From the NCBI RefSeq assembly GCF_019343475.1, contig NZ_CP072453.1, positions 2,728,001-2,792,000 of the forward strand: a DNA stretch of 64,000 nt. The letters run 5' to 3'. The notes beneath the pieces were generated by a model that saw nothing but the letters and a program-made list of their open reading frames with translations, made no database searches and was not told where the DNA came from. Source of the DNA: Providencia sp. R33 (GTDB lineage Bacteria; Pseudomonadota; Gammaproteobacteria; Enterobacterales; Enterobacteriaceae). Of the stretch, positions 8,206 to 17,350 are shown in pieces. The translations under genes were made by a program, and so were the position numbers. The first letter of the stretch is position 1; every line of letters starts with the position of its first letter.

Positions 8206-9785
8206 TTAATCTCTCTTTATTACCGGGAGCTCTCGCTTCCGGTTTATTAATTACGATAGCGCTTCTCAGTTTTGGAGCGCTCTGGTTTTTTGCGCCTGAA
8301 ATCGCCATTGATGACATCATCAGCGACAGTTATCTATGGCATGTCATTGGCTTTACCTTTTGGCAGGCATTTTTATCCGCTATTTTTTCCGTGCTTCCTG
8401 CCATTTTCCTTGCAAGAGCACTTTACCGCCGTCGCTTTTGGGGACGTACACTATTTATACGCCTCTGTGCGATGACGCTTGTTCTCCCCGTTTTAGTCGC
8501 TGTTTTTGGTATTTTATCGGTATACGGGCAAACAGGTTGGTTGGCAAAAATCTGTCACTGGATAGGCGTGGAATACCGTTTTTCTCCCTACGGCTTAAAA
8601 GGAATTTTACTTGCACATATTTTCTTTAATATGCCACTCGCCACAAGGATGTTGCTACAATCCTTAGAAAATATCGCCATTGAACAGCGGCAAATGTCAG
8701 CACAATTAGGGTTTAATGAGTGGCAACAGTTTAGAATTTTAGAATGGCCTTATTTGCGTAGGCAAATCCTCCCTACCGCAGCACTGATCTTTATGCTGTG
8801 CTTTGCCAGTTTTGCCACCGTACTCGCTTTAGGTGGTGGCCCTGCGGCAACAACGATTGAACTCGCAATTTATCAAGCGCTTAATTATGATTTTGACCTT
8901 GGTAGAGCTACCATTTTGGCGCTCATCCAATTATTTTTCTGCATTGGATTAATGTTTGTCTGTCAAAAAATCAATAATTTATTTTCAGTCGGTTTTAGCC
9001 ATCAAACACAATGGGTAGACCCCGCAGATAACCTATTTCGTCGTATTCGTGATTGCCTATTAATTGCCGCGGCGATGTTATTGCTGCTTCCCCCCCTGCT
9101 TGCGGTGGTTTTCGATGGTTTAAACGGCCAACTATTATCGGTATTACAGCAACCTGCATTATGGCAAGCCACAAGAACATCCCTATTTATTGCGCTTTGC
9201 GCAGGTGTGGTCTGTGTCACTCTCACCTTGATGCTGCTCTGGAGTAGCCGTGAACTGCGTTTACGCCAAGCTGTGCGACTAGGACAAGCGATTGAGTTAA
9301 GCGGCTTAATTATTTTAGCTATGCCTGGTATCGTCCTTGCTACAGGTTTTTTTATCTTTTTCAATGAAACCATTGGGCTCCCTGAATCCCCCTACCCCTT
9401 GGTGATTATGACCAATGCTCTGTTGGCTATCCCCTATGCCTTAAAAGTCCTCGAAAACCCGATGAGGGACACCGCAGAGCGATATAACCCTTTATGTCAA
9501 TCCTTAGCGATCACAGGGTTTAACCGTTTTAAAATTATTGAGCTAAAAGCACTACGTAAACCTATTGCCCAAGCTCTCGCATTTGCTTGTGTAATTTCGG
9601 TGGGGGATTTTGGCATCGTGGCGCTGTTTGGTAATGAAAATTTCCGTACGCTTCCCTATTATTTGTACCAGCAAATTGGGGCGTATCGCACCAATGATGG
9701 TGCGGTAACCGCAATGCTGCTGCTATTACTGTGTTTTTGTTTATTTAGCCTGCTCGAACGCATCTCAGGAAAACACCATGATTAA
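8181..9785 (+). CDS. thiP: Thiamine ABC transporter permease ThiP
   Basis: 534 residues, about twelve membrane segments in two homologous halves, each carrying a BPD-type permease loop that docks on ThiQ. The N-terminus MANRRQSLINLSLLPG and DSYLWHVIGFTFWQAFLSA closely match E. coli ThiP (536 residues). Start ATG at 8181, 25 bp inside thiB. Forms the inner-membrane channel for thiamine/TPP with ThiB and ThiQ. Confidence 0.95.
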   Translation: MANRRQSLINLSLLPGALASGLLITIALLSFGALWFFAPEIAIDDIISDSYLWHVIGFTFWQAFLSAIFSVLPAIFLARALYRRRFWGRTLFIRLCAMTLVLPVLVAVFGILSVYGQTGWLAKICHWIGVEYRFSPYGLKGILLAHIFFNMPLATRMLLQSLENIAIEQRQMSAQLGFNEWQQFRILEWPYLRRQILPTAALIFMLCFASFATVLALGGGPAATTIELAIYQALNYDFDLGRATILALIQLFFCIGLMFVCQKINNLFSVGFSHQTQWVDPADNLFRRIRDCLLIAAAMLLLLPPLLAVVFDGLNGQLLSVLQQPALWQATRTSLFIALCAGVVCVTLTLMLLWSSRELRLRQAVRLGQAIELSGLIILAMPGIVLATGFFIFFNETIGLPESPYPLVIMTNALLAIPYALKVLENPMRDTAERYNPLCQSLAITGFNRFKIIELKALRKPIAQALAFACVISVGDFGIVALFGNENFRTLPYYLYQQIGAYRTNDGAVTAMLLLLLCFCLFSLLERISGKHHD

Positions 9786-10482
9786 GCTGACAAATTTAGA
9801 CTACCAATATGATAACTTAACGATGTCATTTGATTTTTCAGTAAAATCAGGGGAATGTGTCGCGATTATGGGGCCAAGCGGTGCAGGGAAAAGTACGTTA
9901 CTGAGCCTAATTAGCGGCTTTCAATTTCCCAAAACAGGCACAATAGAACTTAACGGGCAAGATCATACCTTTACCCCGCCAGCGCAACGTCCTGTTTCCA
10001 TGCTATTTCAAGAAAACAATTTATTCGCACACTTAACGATACGGCAAAATATCGGTCTCGGTTTACAGCCAAGCCTGCGATTAGGCTCGGCGCAAATGCA
10101 GGTCGTCGAGCAAATTGCAGCTCATGTCAGTTTAACTGAATGCTTAGACCGCTTGCCTGCACAGCTTTCAGGGGGACAACGCCAACGTGCAGCTCTTGCA
10201 CGGTGTTTGGTTCGCAATCAACCGATTTTATTGCTTGATGAGCCGTTCTCAGCCCTCGACCCTGCCCTGCGCCATGAAATGCTTATGTTGTTAAAAACGG
10301 TTTGTGCAGAAAAATCCATCACACTGTTAATGGTGTCCCATAATGTGGATGACGCCCTGCAAATTGCCCCAAGAACGTTAGTCATCACTGATGGGGTAAT
10401 TGCCTATGACGGCGACACACAAGCTTTATTGCAAGGGCAAAGTGCAGCTTCTGCACTTCTTCGTGTCACCGACACCAATTAA
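9778..10482 (+). CDS. thiQ: Thiamine ABC transporter ATP-binding protein ThiQ
   Basis: 234 residues. Walker A GPSGAGKST (about residues 32-40), ABC signature LSGGQRQRAALARC, Walker B ILLLDEPFSALDP and the switch His in MVSHNVDDA are all present, so it should be an active ATPase. Overlaps thiP by 8 bp. In E. coli thiBPQ is separated from polB by other genes including the ara cluster; here polB follows after 62 bp, so araC/araBAD are absent from this position. Confidence 0.95.
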   Translation: MIKLTNLDYQYDNLTMSFDFSVKSGECVAIMGPSGAGKSTLLSLISGFQFPKTGTIELNGQDHTFTPPAQRPVSMLFQENNLFAHLTIRQNIGLGLQPSLRLGSAQMQVVEQIAAHVSLTECLDRLPAQLSGGQRQRAALARCLVRNQPILLLDEPFSALDPALRHEMLMLLKTVCAEKSITLLMVSHNVDDALQIAPRTLVITDGVIAYDGDTQALLQGQSAASALLRVTDTN

Positions 10483-10502
10483 TACTGTATAAATTCACAC
10501 TA
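10483..10502 (+). promoter_or_regulatory. LexA-like SOS box upstream of polB
   Basis: TACTGTATAAATTCACACTA fits CTGT-N8-ACAG with a single mismatch in the last base (ACAC). It lies 43 bp before polB and upstream of a TATATT -10 (10509-10514). E. coli polB (dinA) is a LexA-regulated SOS gene with a box at the same place. Confidence 0.55.
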
Positions 10503-10544
10503 TTGTCGTATATTATTGGGTAACTTAGCGAACCGAGTTGCCCA

Positions 10545-12896
10545 ATGCCTCAACCAATGCCCCCTGTACAACAAGGCTTTATCTTAAGCCGACATTGGAA
10601 AGACACCCGCCACGGTGTTGAGGTCACGTATTGGCTTCTCACAGACACGCTCCCGCAAAAAATTACTATTCCCAATCAAAAAGCAATTGGCTTTTTATCG
10701 GCTTCAAAGCTACCAATTGTTCAGCATCTTTTAGATGAACAACCAAATGTCAGCTACCGATTACTTGAACTCTCTGACTTTCAAAGGGAAAAAGTCTACG
10801 CCATCTATTGCCACCAATACCGTCAATTACAGAATATTGAAAAAAGCTGTAAAGAATTAGGTGTTGAGCTGTTTGAAACCGATATTCGTCCTTGCGAACG
10901 CTATTTAATGGAGCGCTTTATTACAGCGCCCGTGTGGTTTTCCCGTAATTCGCGCAGTGAATACCAGCTCAAGCCTTGTGAAGGTTATCGCCCAAAAATT
11001 AAAGCGGTATCTCTTGATATCGAAACCAGCCAACATGGTGAGCTATATTCCATCGGGCTATCTGGTTGTGGTGACAACGTGGTGTTTATGTTAGGCCCAG
11101 AGCAAGGCCCTGCATTAAATTCGGATCATCGCCTTGTGTATGTAAATAGCCGGCCTCAATTGCTTGATAAGCTCAATGAATGGCTGCAGCAGTACGATCC
11201 TGATGCCATAATCGGTTGGAACTTAATCCAGTTCGACTTACAGGTTTTGCAAAAACACGCAGAACGCTATGGCATTCCGCTGTTATTTGGGCGGCAAGGG
11301 ACAAAACTTGAGTGGCGGGAGCACGGCTTCAAACAAGGCGTTTTCTTCGCTTCAGCCCAAGGTCGGCTTATTATCGATGGCATAGATGCGCTCAAAAATG
11401 CAACATGGCATTTTGCTTCGTTTAGTTTGGAATTTGTCGCACAAGAGCTTCTCGGGGAAGGTAAGGCGATTGATACGCCCTACGACCGAATGGACGAAAT
11501 TAACCGCCGCTTTGCTCACGATAAACCCGCTTTGGCACACTACAACATTCAAGACTGCGTTTTAGTCCACCGTATATTCGAAAAAACCGATCTCATGGCG
11601 TTCTTGCAAGAACGTTCGTCAGTGACAGGCTTAGTGCCAGATAAAATGGGGGGCTCCGTTGCGGCATTTTCCCACCTTTATATTCCACGGTTACATCGTA
11701 TTGGTTTTGTCGCACCGAATATAACCGAGCACAAAATGCAGTTGAATCCTGGTGGGTTCGTAATGGACTCTCAACCTGGATTGTATGACTCCGTGTTAGT
11801 GCTAGACTACAAAAGCCTGTACCCCTCAATTATTCGTACCTTTTTAATTGACCCCGCAGGCATGATTGAAGGGCTTGCTCACCCTGAACCACAACATTCT
11901 GTGCAAGGTTTTCGCCAAGCATGGTTTTCACGTACAACCCATTGTTTACCCGATATTGTTAGCCATATTTGGCAAGCGCGCGATAAAGCCAAAAAAGAAC
12001 ACAATGCTCCGCTTTCTCAAGCCTTAAAAATTATTATGAATGCCTTTGCAGGCGTGCTTGGCGCTGAAGGTTGCCGTTTCTTTGACCCACGCTTAACTGC
12101 TTCAATTACAATGCGCGGCCATGAAATCATGCGTACAACCAAGCGATTGATTGAATCCCAAGGTTACCAAGTCATTTATGGGGATACAGACTCCACATTT
12201 GTTTGGCTACGTGACCAACACACTGAAGAGCAAGCACAAAAAATTGGCTATGCCCTTCGTGATTACGTTAATGATTGGTGGAAACAACATTTAAAGGATG
12301 AGTGGCAGCTCGAAGGTGTGCTTGAACTTGAGTACGAAACACATTATCGCCGTTTTCTTATGCCAACCGTGCGTGGCGCTGAAATGGGCAGTAAAAAACG
12401 TTATGCGGGTTTAAGCCAAGATAAAATGATATTCAAAGGGCTAGAAACGATCCGATCAGATTGGACTCCACTCGCACAAATTTTTCAAAAAGAGCTCTAC
12501 ACTCGAATTTTTCATCGCCAATCGTATCGTGAATATATTCGTGAATATATCCAAAATATTCGGGCGGGTAAATTTGATGACCGCTTAATTTACCGTAAAC
12601 GCTTACGCCGAAAACTCACTGATTACCAACGAAATGTGCCACCACACGTTCGCGCAGCACGTGCCGCAGATGACTATAATGTAAAATTACAGCGCCCATT
12701 ACAGTACCAAAATGGGGGCTGGATAAGCTATATCATCACACTGGCAGGGCCTGAACCGCTCGAAATCGTAACAGCAAGGCCGGATTATGAACACTATATT
12801 AGCAAGCAAATCAAACCCATAGCCGATGCTATCTTACCTTTCTTAGAGGATGACTTTGATACCCTATTAACAGGCCAAATTACCCTGTTATTTTAA
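10545..12896 (+). CDS. polB: DNA polymerase II (family B), motif B Tyr replaced by Ala
   Basis: 783 residues, the same length as E. coli Pol II, an SOS-induced repair and translesion polymerase. Exonuclease motif I is VSLDIETS; Exo II and III (IIGWNLIQFDLQ, YNIQDC) are intact. Polymerase motif A is DYKSLYPSIIRT and motif C is YGDTDS. Motif B is odd: K495-x3-N499-AF-A502-G where the family has Tyr (NAFYG in E. coli). The codon is GCA, three substitutions from TAT or TAC, so a read error is unlikely. In phage RB69 the matching residue is Y567, and Y567A is a known low-fidelity mutant. Start is ATG at 10545; ATG at 10557 is an alternative. Confidence 0.95.
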   Translation: MPQPMPPVQQGFILSRHWKDTRHGVEVTYWLLTDTLPQKITIPNQKAIGFLSASKLPIVQHLLDEQPNVSYRLLELSDFQREKVYAIYCHQYRQLQNIEKSCKELGVELFETDIRPCERYLMERFITAPVWFSRNSRSEYQLKPCEGYRPKIKAVSLDIETSQHGELYSIGLSGCGDNVVFMLGPEQGPALNSDHRLVYVNSRPQLLDKLNEWLQQYDPDAIIGWNLIQFDLQVLQKHAERYGIPLLFGRQGTKLEWREHGFKQGVFFASAQGRLIIDGIDALKNATWHFASFSLEFVAQELLGEGKAIDTPYDRMDEINRRFAHDKPALAHYNIQDCVLVHRIFEKTDLMAFLQERSSVTGLVPDKMGGSVAAFSHLYIPRLHRIGFVAPNITEHKMQLNPGGFVMDSQPGLYDSVLVLDYKSLYPSIIRTFLIDPAGMIEGLAHPEPQHSVQGFRQAWFSRTTHCLPDIVSHIWQARDKAKKEHNAPLSQALKIIMNAFAGVLGAEGCRFFDPRLTASITMRGHEIMRTTKRLIESQGYQVIYGDTDSTFVWLRDQHTEEQAQKIGYALRDYVNDWWKQHLKDEWQLEGVLELEYETHYRRFLMPTVRGAEMGSKKRYAGLSQDKMIFKGLETIRSDWTPLAQIFQKELYTRIFHRQSYREYIREYIQNIRAGKFDDRLIYRKRLRRKLTDYQRNVPPHVRAARAADDYNVKLQRPLQYQNGGWISYIITLAGPEPLEIVTARPDYEHYISKQIKPIADAILPFLEDDFDTLLTGQITLLF

Positions 12897-13280
12897 AATT
12901 TATTATTCCACTGATGCTTTTTTAACAGGTGACGATAAGCCGCGGTTGAATTAATATAACGCCCCTTTGATATCCGCACAGCTCGACTGCACAAATAATG
13001 CGCGATAATCAGCAATACTCGTTATAATTCAAGCAGCACTCCTTACCTTATCTTTAACGCGTTTTTCGCTAAGAAGTTAAAGCAATGACTGTGAGCCACT
13101 GCAATTTGAATTTATTAATGTGTATAATTAATCATCAGGTAATGACTATTTTTACTAAAAATCGAATTCTTCCTTGTGCAACAGATGATTAGTTGCACCA
13201 ACACTGGGCGAAGACTCTGATAAAAATTGTCTTAAAAAATCTAAGAATAACTCACAAATTTATGGAATTAAGTTAAATCT
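12897..13280. other. polB-rapA intergenic region, 384 bp
   Basis: No coding potential recognised. One inverted repeat, GTGCAAC (13176-13182) and GTTGCAC (13192-13198), may be an operator or hairpin. TATAAT at 13023-13028 and at 13123-13128 are possible -10 elements, but neither has a convincing -35 partner. Confidence 0.4.
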
Positions 13281-16187
13281 ATGCCATTTACTCTTGGTCA
13301 ACGCTGGATCAGCGATACAGAAAGCGAACTTGGATTAGGCGCCGTTGTGGCTATCGATACCCGCATGGTAACGTTACTTTTCCCTGCAAGTGGCGAAAAC
13401 CGCCTTTACTCACGCAGTGATGCGCCCATTACCCGAGTGATGTTTAATGAAGGTGATACCATCACCAGCCACGATGGCTGGCAACTTCAAGTTGAAAGCA
13501 TTGAAGAAGATAAAGGATTATTAACTTACATTGGTACGCGCTTAGACACGCAAGAAACTGATGTAAGCCTCAGAGAAGTGTTTCTCGATAGCAAATTGAC
13601 CTTTAATAAACCGCAAGACCGTTTATTTGCAGGGCAAATTGACCGTATGGATCGCTTCGCACTGCGTTTTCGCGCACGTAAATTTCAAAGCGAGCAAGTT
13701 AAGCACCAAGCAACTGGCCTGCGTGGCATACGCGCCAGTTTAATTCCACACCAGTTACACATCGCCAACGAAGTAGGCAAACGCCACCATCCACGCGTTT
13801 TACTCGCAGATGAAGTGGGTTTAGGGAAAACCATTGAAGCTGGGATGATCATCCACCAGCAACTTATTGCTGGCCGTGCTGAGCGTGTTCTTATCATTGT
13901 TCCTGACAGCTTACAGCATCAATGGCTGGTAGAAATGCTCCGTCGTTTTAACCTGCGTTTCTCGCTGTTTGATGATAGCCGCTATAGCGAAGCGCAACAC
14001 GACAGTGATAACCCATTTGAAACTGAACAATTAGTCCTGTGCTCACTGGATTTTGTGCGCCGCAACAAGCAACGTTTTGATCAACTGGTTGAAGCTGGCT
14101 GGGATATGATGGTTGTCGATGAAGCACACCATTTGCAATGGAGTGAAGCAGCGCCAAGCCGCGAATATCAAGTAATTGAAACGTTGGCAGAAAATATTCC
14201 TTCAGTCCTTCTGTTAACTGCAACGCCTGAACAACTTGGCCAAGAAAGCCACTTCGCACGTTTACGCCTTCTTGACCCAAGCCGTTTCCATGAATATGCG
14301 GAATTTGTTGCTGAGCAAGATAACTACCGCCCAGTTGCCGATGCTGTTTCATTATTATTATCTGGCGATAAACTGACTAATGACCAACAAAACTTACTCA
14401 ATGATTTAATCAAAGAGCAAGATATTGAGCCATTACTAAAAGCCGCTAATCTCGAAACAGAAGATGGCACTGCGGCACGTCAAGAACTAATTAACATGCT
14501 GATGGACAGACACGGGACAAGCCGCCTGTTATTCAGAAACACCCGTAATGGTGTTAAAGGCTTCCCGCGTCGTGAGCTGCATTCGTTAAAAATGCCATTA
14601 CCGACCCAATACCAGACCGCAATTAAAGTCGCAGGTATTATGGGCACCAAAAAAGACACCGAAACTCGCGCCAAAGAAATGCTCTACCCTGAGCAAATTT
14701 ACCAAGAGTTTGAAGGTGAAAATGCGACGTGGTGGAACTTCGACCCTCGCGTTGAATGGTTGATGGGCTTTTTAACCGCGAATCGTAATGAAAAGGTCCT
14801 TGTTATCTGTGCAAAAGCGGCGACTGCACTGCAATTAGAGCAAGTTTTACGTGAACGCGAAGCGATTCGTGCAGCCGTCTTCCACGAAGGGTTATCCTTG
14901 TTAGAGCGCGACCGTGCTGCGGCTTATTTTGCTTCTCAAGAAGAAGGCGCACAGGTCTTACTGTGTTCTGAAATTGGTTCAGAAGGCCGTAACTTCCAGT
15001 TCGCAAACCAGTTAGTCATGTTTGACCTACCGTTTAACCCTGACTTACTAGAACAACGTATTGGCCGTTTAGACCGTATTGGCCAAAGCCGTGATATCAG
15101 CATTCATGTGCCTTTCTTAGAAAACACCGCTCAAGCCGTGCTGATCCGCTGGTATCACGAAGGCTTAGATGCCTTTGAGCACACCTGCCCGACAGGTCGC
15201 GCTATTTACGATAAATACTACCAACCGTTGCTGCAATTTATGGCTGAACCGACTGTCACTGAAGGGTTTGATGAGTTTATCAAAACGTGCCGTGACGAAC
15301 ACGACAGCTTAAAACTGCAATTAGAACAAGGCCGTGACCGCTTGCTGGAAATGCATTCAAACGGCGGAGATGCAGGTAACCAGCTAGCAGAAGAAATTGG
15401 TGAAGGCGATAACGACACTGAGCTGGTTAACTTCGCGCTAAACTTGTTTGATATTGTTGGTATTAATCAAGAAGATAAGAGCGATAACCTAATCATCTTA
15501 ACGCCATCCGACCATATGTTAGTCCCTGATTTCCCAGGTCTTCCACAAGATGGTTGCACCATCACGTTTGATAGAGAGCAAGCGCTTTCCCGTGAAGATA
15601 CACAATTTATCAGCTGGGAACACCCTATCATCCGAAATGGCTTAGATTTAGTGTTATCGGGGGATACAGGCAGCTGCGCAGTTTCTTTATTGAAAAACAA
15701 AGCATTACCTGTCGGCACGTTACTAACTGAGTTAATTTATGTAGTTGAAGCACAAGCACCAAAAAACTTGCAAATTAGCCGTTTCTTACCCGCTACACCA
15801 GTACGTTTATTAATTGATTTAAAAGGCAATAACTTATCTTCTCAAGTTGAGTTTGAAAGCTTTAACCGCCAATTAAATGCGATTAACCGCCATATGGCGA
15901 GCAAACTGGTGAATGCAGTACAAAACGAAGTGCATTCCGTTCTGCGTTTGTCTGAACCGATGGTGGAAAAAGAAGCGAAATTACTAATTGAGAGCGCAAA
16001 AGATGCCGCTGATAAAGCGTTAACTTTAGAGCTTTCACGCTTAGAAGCGCTAAAAGCGGTCAACCCAAATATCCGTGATGAAGAGTTGGATATTATCGAG
16101 GAAGAGCGCCAACAACTGATGACCAATATTGACCAAGCCACATGGCGCCTCGATGCCATCCGCTTAGTCGTTGTAACGCATCAGTAA
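13281..16187 (+). CDS. rapA: RNA polymerase-associated ATPase RapA (Swi2/Snf2 family)
   Basis: 968 residues, identical in length to E. coli RapA (HepA). Binds core RNA polymerase and uses ATP to recycle it from post-termination or non-productive complexes. An N-terminal Tudor-like region (1-107) begins PFTLGQRWISDTESELGLG. The helicase core has Walker A ADEVGLGKT (near residue 177) and the DEAH box VVDEAHHL; the second RecA lobe has EQRIGRLDRIGQ. The C-terminal third carries the polymerase-contacting domains. ATG at 13281; likely monocistronic. Confidence 0.97.
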   Translation: MPFTLGQRWISDTESELGLGAVVAIDTRMVTLLFPASGENRLYSRSDAPITRVMFNEGDTITSHDGWQLQVESIEEDKGLLTYIGTRLDTQETDVSLREVFLDSKLTFNKPQDRLFAGQIDRMDRFALRFRARKFQSEQVKHQATGLRGIRASLIPHQLHIANEVGKRHHPRVLLADEVGLGKTIEAGMIIHQQLIAGRAERVLIIVPDSLQHQWLVEMLRRFNLRFSLFDDSRYSEAQHDSDNPFETEQLVLCSLDFVRRNKQRFDQLVEAGWDMMVVDEAHHLQWSEAAPSREYQVIETLAENIPSVLLLTATPEQLGQESHFARLRLLDPSRFHEYAEFVAEQDNYRPVADAVSLLLSGDKLTNDQQNLLNDLIKEQDIEPLLKAANLETEDGTAARQELINMLMDRHGTSRLLFRNTRNGVKGFPRRELHSLKMPLPTQYQTAIKVAGIMGTKKDTETRAKEMLYPEQIYQEFEGENATWWNFDPRVEWLMGFLTANRNEKVLVICAKAATALQLEQVLREREAIRAAVFHEGLSLLERDRAAAYFASQEEGAQVLLCSEIGSEGRNFQFANQLVMFDLPFNPDLLEQRIGRLDRIGQSRDISIHVPFLENTAQAVLIRWYHEGLDAFEHTCPTGRAIYDKYYQPLLQFMAEPTVTEGFDEFIKTCRDEHDSLKLQLEQGRDRLLEMHSNGGDAGNQLAEEIGEGDNDTELVNFALNLFDIVGINQEDKSDNLIILTPSDHMLVPDFPGLPQDGCTITFDREQALSREDTQFISWEHPIIRNGLDLVLSGDTGSCAVSLLKNKALPVGTLLTELIYVVEAQAPKNLQISRFLPATPVRLLIDLKGNNLSSQVEFESFNRQLNAINRHMASKLVNAVQNEVHSVLRLSEPMVEKEAKLLIESAKDAADKALTLELSRLEALKAVNPNIRDEELDIIEEERQQLMTNIDQATWRLDAIRLVVVTHQ

Positions 16188-16272
16188 GCCATAACAATCG
16201 AACCATAGAACACTTGATGGTTCGATAATTAATTTAAAATCTACAACTCGATTTACTTACGTAATAATTGAA

Positions 16273-16397
16273 TTACCCTAAATAATTCGAGTTGTAGGTA
16301 GGCGGCAAATGAAGCTATCTCAGGGAGCATACACAAGTATGTAACCTGAGCAGATGAATGAAGCCAACACCCCTACAACTTGAAGTATGACGGGTAA
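16273..16397. repeat. ERIC-like repeat A (rapA-rluA spacer)
   Basis: 125-bp imperfect palindrome with ends TTACCC and GGGTAA. The core reads CTCAGGGAGCATAC-ACAA-GTATGTAACCTGAG, with CTCAGG pairing CCTGAG and CATAC pairing GTATG, matching the ERIC/IRU consensus. Its right end contains the ATG that opens an upstream extension of the rluA frame. Confidence 0.88.
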
Positions 16398-16401
16398 TTT
16401 T

Positions 16402-17052
16402 ATGGAACCTTACCATCCCTCCATTGAACCTTGGCTGCATGTGCTCTACCAAGATGAACACATCATTGTGGTGAATAAACCCAGTGGCTTACTTTCCGTG
16501 CCGGGAAAAGCCCCTGAACACCATGACAGCATTATGAGCCGCGTTCAGCGCGATTTTCCCGCTGCAGAATCTGTTCACCGCCTTGATATGGCCACCAGCG
16601 GTGTGATGGTCGTTGCGCTGCATAAAGCTGCTGAGCGTGAACTCAAACGCCAATTTAGAGAGCGTGAACCTAAAAAAGTCTATATTGCGCGAGTTTGGGG
16701 CCATTTAGAGAAAGAAGAAGGATTAGTTGATTTACCTCTGATTTGCGATTGGCCAAACCGACCAAAGCAAAAAGTGTGCTTTGAAACGGGCAAGTCGGCA
16801 CAAACAGAGTACCAAGTATTGGCGCGTGAAGCACAAGCGACTCGCGTGAAACTGTCACCAATTACAGGCCGTTCCCATCAATTGCGCGTTCATATGCTTG
16901 CATTGGGTCACCCTATCCTTGGCGATCGTTTCTATGCCCACGATGAGGCCAAAGCCCTTGCACCTCGCTTGCAGTTACATGCTCAGGAGTTATACATTAC
17001 CCATCCTGAATATGGCACACCAATGCATTTTACCTGCCAGCCCGACTTTTAG
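16402..17052 (+). CDS. rluA: Dual-specificity rRNA/tRNA pseudouridine synthase RluA
   Basis: 216 residues from the ATG at 16402. Converts U746 of 23S rRNA and U32 of some tRNAs to pseudouridine. The catalytic Asp is in HRLDMATSGV. KQFREREPKK-type and LICDWPNRPKQKVC blocks match E. coli RluA (219 residues). An in-frame ATG at 16387 would add five residues (MTGNF) but lies inside the ERIC repeat end; E. coli homology supports 16402. It follows rapA as in E. coli. Confidence 0.95.
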   Translation: MEPYHPSIEPWLHVLYQDEHIIVVNKPSGLLSVPGKAPEHHDSIMSRVQRDFPAAESVHRLDMATSGVMVVALHKAAERELKRQFREREPKKVYIARVWGHLEKEEGLVDLPLICDWPNRPKQKVCFETGKSAQTEYQVLAREAQATRVKLSPITGRSHQLRVHMLALGHPILGDRFYAHDEAKALAPRLQLHAQELYITHPEYGTPMHFTCQPDF

Positions 17053-17083
17053 GTTTACTCAAGCGATTGATTGCCCAATCCCC

Positions 17084-17206
17084 CTCTCCTATATAGTTCG
17101 TGCTACCGCAAAACGCCGACTGAATGAATCCCTAGAAGCGTAGATAACTACGTGACTAGGGTTTGCAAACACAGCCAACACCCCTGCGGCGCGAAATATG
17201 ACGGAA
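17084..17206. repeat. ERIC-like repeat B1 (after rluA)
   Basis: About 123 bp beginning CTCTCCTATATAGTTCG and ending near ATATGACGGAA. The inner hairpin has changed on both sides: CGTAG-ATAA-CTACG instead of CATAC-ATAA-GTATG, and the outer arms are CCCTAG/CTAGGG. Pairing is kept despite many substitutions. Confidence 0.82.
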
Positions 17207-17222
17207 AGCACCACTTTCCTCT

Positions 17223-17348
17223 TTCTCCTAAATAATTCGGGCTATAGGTAGACGGCAAATTGAGGATATCTCAGGGAGCATACAAAAGTATGTGACTAGG
17301 GTTCGCGAGCGCAGCCAACAACGCTGCGGCGCGAAATATGACGGGGAA
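17223..17348. repeat. ERIC-like repeat B2 (before djlA stop)
   Basis: 126 bp ending 2 bp from the djlA stop codon. The left half resembles copy A (CTCAGG arm), the right half copy B1 (CTAGGG arm and TGCGGCGCGAAATATGACG), so the outer core arms no longer match well. This looks like a recombinant between neighbouring copies. Confidence 0.83.
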
Positions 17349-17350
17349 AG

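Noticed and set aside
15842..16159. 105-codon minus-strand frame in rapA
   Set aside because: Antisense shadow of the coiled-coil C-terminal part of rapA; no supporting signals.
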